From: Leifsonia shinshuensis
GTDB lineage: Bacteria; Actinomycetota; Actinomycetes; Actinomycetales; Microbacteriaceae
Assembly: GCF_022606355.1 (NCBI RefSeq)
Contig: NZ_JAHHZQ010000003.1
Location: 744,001 to 808,000 of the forward strand
Direction: 5' to 3'
DNA length: 64,000 nt
The notes under the pieces are model-generated. The model saw only the letters and a program-made list of their open reading frames with translations. It was not told the DNA's origin and did not search any database. Each line of letters starts with the position of its first letter. The first letter of the stretch is position 1. Below are positions 60,987 to 64,000 of this stretch, one piece after another. Position numbers and translations under genes: made by a program.

Positions 60987-61895
60987 TCAGCCCTTGACGG
61001 AGCCCGCGGTGAGGCCCTTCATCACGCGCTCGTTGAGGAACAGATAGATGATCAGCGTTCCGAAGACGTTGACGCAGATCGCCGCGAACGTCGGGCCGTA
61101 CTGCACGGCGCCGTACTGTCCGGTGAAGTTCAGCAAGCCGACCTGGATCGTCTGGAGGTCGCTGCTGTTCGTGAAGGTGAGCGCGATCAGCAGGTCGTTC
61201 CAGAGGAAGAAGAACTGCACCAGCCCGACGGTGAAGATCGCGTTGCGAACCATGGGGAAGCCGATCGACCAGAAGGAACGGTAGATGCTGGCGCCATCCA
61301 GGGTCGCCGCCTCGAATATCTCGTGCGGCACGGCACGGAAGAACGTGGCCATCATGAAGACGGTCAGCGGGAGGCCTCCCACCGTGTACGTGATGATCAG
61401 CGGCCACAGCGTCCCCGTCAGGCCCGTCTGGTAGTAGATCGTGAACAGCGGCAGCAGAATCATCTGGCCGGGCACCATGACGCCCGCCAGGAAGAGCAGC
61501 AGCACGACGCTGCGGCCTCGCCACACCATGACCTGAAGTGCGAACCCCGCGGCGACGCCGAGAAGGATCGTCAGCGCCAGCGAGGGGAAGACCGCGATGA
61601 CCGAGTTCTGGATGTAGTGACCCAGGTTCCCCGTCGTGAAGGCGTCGACATAGTTGACCGGGTCGAGGCTGGAGGGCAGAGACCAGAAGGGTTCGTTGAG
61701 GAACTCGTTCTGTGTCTTGAACGATCCGAGCAGAATCCAGATCAGCGGGTAGATCTCGATCACCAGCAGGACGGCGATCAGGATCCGCACGGGCAGGCGC
61801 TTCATGAAGCGGAGAGCCTTCGGCTCGCGGCTCGCTCCGGGGATCTCGCCCCGGGTCGCCGCATCGGGGAGGCGGTCGGTGGTTGCTGCGGACAC
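60987..61895 (-). CDS. Sugar ABC transporter permease (CUT1, MalG type)
   Basis: A 302-residue permease; N-terminal cytosolic stretch 1-35, six helices, EAA loop EAATLDGASIYRSFWSIGFPMVRNAI (about 205-230). GTG 61895 follows the MalF-type stop by 5 bases. No ATPase gene lies nearby. It imports the substrate of the GH78 enzyme. Confidence 0.92.
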   Translation of the reverse strand: MSAATTDRLPDAATRGEIPGASREPKALRFMKRLPVRILIAVLLVIEIYPLIWILLGSFKTQNEFLNEPFWSLPSSLDPVNYVDAFTTGNLGHYIQNSVIAVFPSLALTILLGVAAGFALQVMVWRGRSVVLLLFLAGVMVPGQMILLPLFTIYYQTGLTGTLWPLIITYTVGGLPLTVFMMATFFRAVPHEIFEAATLDGASIYRSFWSIGFPMVRNAIFTVGLVQFFFLWNDLLIALTFTNSSDLQTIQVGLLNFTGQYGAVQYGPTFAAICVNVFGTLIIYLFLNERVMKGLTAGSVKG

Positions 61896-61900
61896 GATTG

Positions 61901-62785
61901 CTATCCCTTCGTGATGTCGCGGCGCGTGGAGCGGAAGATGAAGATGGTGACGATCAGGCAGAGGATCGTCAGCATGAAGGCGATCGTCGAGCCGTAGCCG
62001 TAGTCGCCGTACGTGAACGCGGTCTGGTACATGTAGAGCGTCAAGGGCGTCGTGCCGTTGCCTGGGCCGCCGTTCGTCAGGGCGAGCACGGAGTCGAAGA
62101 CCTTGAGCGTGCCGTTGATGCTGAAGATGATCGACGACAGCAGCACCGGCAGCGACAGAGGAAGCACGATCGTTCGGATCAGCTTCCAGCCGTGTGCGCC
62201 ATCGAGGCGCGCCGACTCGATGATGTCGTCCGGGATGTCGACGATGCCGGCGTAAAGGAGAACCGCGTAGAACCCCATCGAACGCCAGATGTCCATCATG
62301 ACGATGACCCAGAAGGCGGAGTCGGCGTGGCCGAACCAGTCGACACTGGGGAGGCCCACCCAGTTCAGGACGGAGTTCACCGGTCCGAGGGTGGGGGCCG
62401 ACTCGAACAGCTTCTGGAACAGCAGCGCCACCGCGACGGTCGGGAGCACCACGGGGAAGAACACGAGAGTACGGATGAGACCCGATGCCTTGCGGAGGAA
62501 GAACACGTACATCAGGGACAGCAGATAGCCGAACACGATCTGTCCGATCGTCAGGACGATCGCGTACTTGAGGGTGAACGCGATGGCTGCCCAGGACGCG
62601 GGGTCCTGGAAGAACTTGACGAAGTTGTCGAGTCCTGCCCACGTGAAGCCGGTGACGATGTTCCCGCTGAAGGTTGTGTAGCCGATCGACCAGACGATCG
62701 GGACGAGCATGATGAGGGAGTAGAGCAGTAGCGCGGGTCCGACGAGGACGAGAACGGCGCGCCGGTCACCGAGGACGGATTTCAT
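61901..62785 (-). CDS. Sugar ABC transporter permease (CUT1, MalF type)
   Basis: A 294-residue six-helix permease with EAA loop IESARLDGAHGWKLIRTIVLPLSLPVL (about 188-214). It pairs with the MalG-type protein downstream. It begins 88 bases after the binding-protein stop, past a hairpin. Confidence 0.92.
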   Translation of the reverse strand: MKSVLGDRRAVLVLVGPALLLYSLIMLVPIVWSIGYTTFSGNIVTGFTWAGLDNFVKFFQDPASWAAIAFTLKYAIVLTIGQIVFGYLLSLMYVFFLRKASGLIRTLVFFPVVLPTVAVALLFQKLFESAPTLGPVNSVLNWVGLPSVDWFGHADSAFWVIVMMDIWRSMGFYAVLLYAGIVDIPDDIIESARLDGAHGWKLIRTIVLPLSLPVLLSSIIFSINGTLKVFDSVLALTNGGPGNGTTPLTLYMYQTAFTYGDYGYGSTIAFMLTILCLIVTIFIFRSTRRDITKG

Positions 62786-62814
62786 GGGCTGGGCTTTCTG
62801 AGTCGGATTGGCGC

Positions 62815-62857
62815 GACCGTTCCGGGCCGGGAGGCGGGCTCCGGGCCCGGAACCGTC
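62815..62857 (-). terminator. Strong hairpin after the third binding-protein gene
   Basis: A 10-bp perfect stem GTTCCGGGCC / GGCCCGGAAC continues inward with GGAG / CTCC and outward with GAC / GTC, each after one mismatch. Loop GCGGG. No T-tract. Same position as the hairpins at 24374 and 45305. Confidence 0.75.
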
Positions 62858-62873
62858 GACGTGGTGCGTCGGA

Positions 62874-64000
62874 CTACTTCGCGTCCTGCACCAGCTGCAT
62901 GAACTGAGATCCGTTGATCGATCCGTTCACGAGCTGGCTCGCGTTGTTCGAGCTGACGGTGGTCGCCTTGGCGGAGAACAGCGCTTCGAACCAGAGCACG
63001 CTGGTGGTGGTCTTGGAGGCGACATCCTGCACGGTCTTGGTCAGGCTGCTAACGCTCGACGGCTGCTTCGTGATCGTGAAGCCGGAGACGACTCCACTGT
63101 CGGCGAGCACCTGGTTGCCGTAGTTCTTCGCGATGCAGCCGACCCAGTCGCCCACCTTGCTGTCGAAGTTCTTGCTGGCGAAGGTCACGGGGACCCCGAC
63201 GTTCGAGGGAACCTGGTCGATGCTGCCCTTGCCGCCGCTGACCGCGGGGAACGGCATGTAGCCGATGTTGTCTTCGCCGATCTGGTTCTGGCTCTTGTCG
63301 GCGAAGTTGGCGAGAACCCAGCTGCCGTTGTACATCATGGCGGCCTTGCCGGTCAGGAACGAGTTGATCATGGTGCTGTAGTCGATGGATGCGACGGCGT
63401 CGCCGAAGAATCCCTGCTTGCCGAGGCTCGCGACGGCGTCAGCAGCCTTGACGTAGGCGGCATCGGTCAGCTTCGCCTTGCCGTCTGCGACGTCCTTGAG
63501 GGCGTTCGGGCCGAGGTCGCGGAAGATGTAGTCCCCGATGAGACGGGTGATCGGCCAGCCGTCCTTGCCGTCTGTCGAGATCGGCTGAACACCGGCCGCC
63601 TTGAGCTTCACGGATGCGTCGACGAGTGCGTTCCACGTCTTCGGGACCTCGATGCCGTTGTCCGAGAAGATCTTCTTGTTGTACCAGATGCCTTCGATGT
63701 TGAACTCGGTCGGGAGCACGTACAGCTTGTCGGTGTCATAGAGCTTCTCGATGGTCGACTTCGCGGCCGGAAGGATGTGGTCCGAGACGCCGGCGACGCT
63801 CGAGAGGTCCTTCAGCTTGCCGGCCGAGATGAACTGCTTCATGAGGCTCGGGGTGCCCGCCGCCATCGACATGTTCGGCAGTGCGTTCTGGCCGGCGAGG
63901 AGCTGCAGTTTCTGGTCGAAGCTCGAGCCGGGGTTGGTCGTCGCCTTGAGCGGGAGTGCCTTGTTCTCCGCGGTGCACTCGCCGGCGCTCAGAGTCTTGA
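62874..64000 (-). CDS. Sugar ABC transporter substrate-binding protein (CUT1), 5' end outside window
   Basis: The last about 374 residues of a family 1 binding protein. The frame stays open to the window edge, with coding beyond the internal ATG at 63872 (…NKALPLKATTNPGSSFDQKLQLLAGQNALPN). EGIWYNKKIFSDNGIEVPKTWNAL and GKAAMMYNGSWVLANF are family signatures. The signal peptide is outside. First visible gene of the rhamnoside operon; its promoter and regulator lie beyond 64000. Confidence 0.9.
   Translation of the reverse strand, partial: KTLSAGECTAENKALPLKATTNPGSSFDQKLQLLAGQNALPNMSMAAGTPSLMKQFISAGKLKDLSSVAGVSDHILPAAKSTIEKLYDTDKLYVLPTEFNIEGIWYNKKIFSDNGIEVPKTWNALVDASVKLKAAGVQPISTDGKDGWPITRLIGDYIFRDLGPNALKDVADGKAKLTDAAYVKAADAVASLGKQGFFGDAVASIDYSTMINSFLTGKAAMMYNGSWVLANFADKSQNQIGEDNIGYMPFPAVSGGKGSIDQVPSNVGVPVTFASKNFDSKVGDWVGCIAKNYGNQVLADSGVVSGFTITKQPSSVSSLTKTVQDVASKTTTSVLWFEALFSAKATTVSSNNASQLVNGSINGSQFMQLVQDAK

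Noticed and set aside
1-64000. tRNA, rRNA, transposase, integrase or phage genes.
   Set aside because: None recognised on either strand; catabolic gene content alone does not prove a mobile island.

Overview
The window is GC-rich, tightly packed bacterial DNA with many GTG starts, ATGA/GTGA stop-start overlaps, GAGGAG/AAGGAG ribosome sites and several likely leaderless genes. The gene families (GPH-like MFS porters, ROK/LacI/IclR/GntR regulators, CUT1 sugar ABC importers, Tat and lipoprotein exports, class I aldolase) fit an actinobacterium of the Micrococcales, most likely Microbacteriaceae. That placement rests on style and family content only. I see no rRNA, tRNA, CRISPR, prophage or IS element. 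The window reads as a long catabolic region with ten one-component regulators or sigma factors in 64 kb.

Left part (1-14.7 kb). A GntR regulator is divergent from an MFS porter. A TetR-controlled operon encodes an MFS porter, a sugar-epimerase-type TIM barrel and a GMC flavoprotein; it resembles glycoside-3-oxidase loci. Three small regulator/enzyme pairs with visible palindromic operators follow: TetR with a ketopantoate-reductase-like protein, MarR with an alpha/beta hydrolase, and an FMN reductase with TetR. A GH114-type lipoprotein has lost its expected stop codon. An ECF sigma factor precedes a single-pass membrane protein.

Middle-left (14.9-28.5 kb). An IclR gene faces a nine-gene operon with a peptide/oligosaccharide-type ABC importer (SBP, two permeases, two ATPases), a neutral-ceramidase-like protein, an SDR dehydrogenase, an IlvD/Edd dehydratase and a DHDPS-family aldolase. 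This gene order predicts uptake followed by oxidation, dehydration and aldol cleavage of a sugar or sugar acid. A DsbA/FrnE-like protein, an atypical SDR and an HxlR regulator follow, then an ABM-domain protein.

Middle (28.7-32.9 kb). A ROK regulator is divergent from an MFS porter and type-B carboxylesterase pair.

Core (33-56.7 kb). This is the most interesting part. Seven near-identical palindromes with core ACAACGTTGT lie in four divergent promoter regions (near 35.0-35.1, 40.29, 46.77-46.84 and 53.73-53.82 kb), three of them as pairs 58-90 bp apart. They tie together a Tat-exported protein of unknown family, an unknown cytosolic 709-residue protein, a DUF4432 epimerase-like protein, a PfkB kinase fused to a class I mannose-6-phosphate isomerase, a class I aldolase, a Gfo/Idh/MocA dehydrogenase, a LacI regulator, a CUT1 ABC importer, a GH130 enzyme, a GH2 beta-mannosidase, a 1234-residue secreted dockerin-bearing protein and a 940-residue FAD/Fe-S D-2-hydroxyacid dehydrogenase. 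I read this as a LacI-controlled glycan utilisation locus, probably for a mannose-containing polymer, with at least three proteins I cannot place in a known CAZy family.

Right part (56.7-64 kb). A second CUT1 importer (SBP cut by the window edge), a GH78 alpha-L-rhamnosidase and a second type-B carboxylesterase form a rhamnoside operon. In all three ABC operons the binding-protein gene is followed by a strong GC hairpin before the permease genes.
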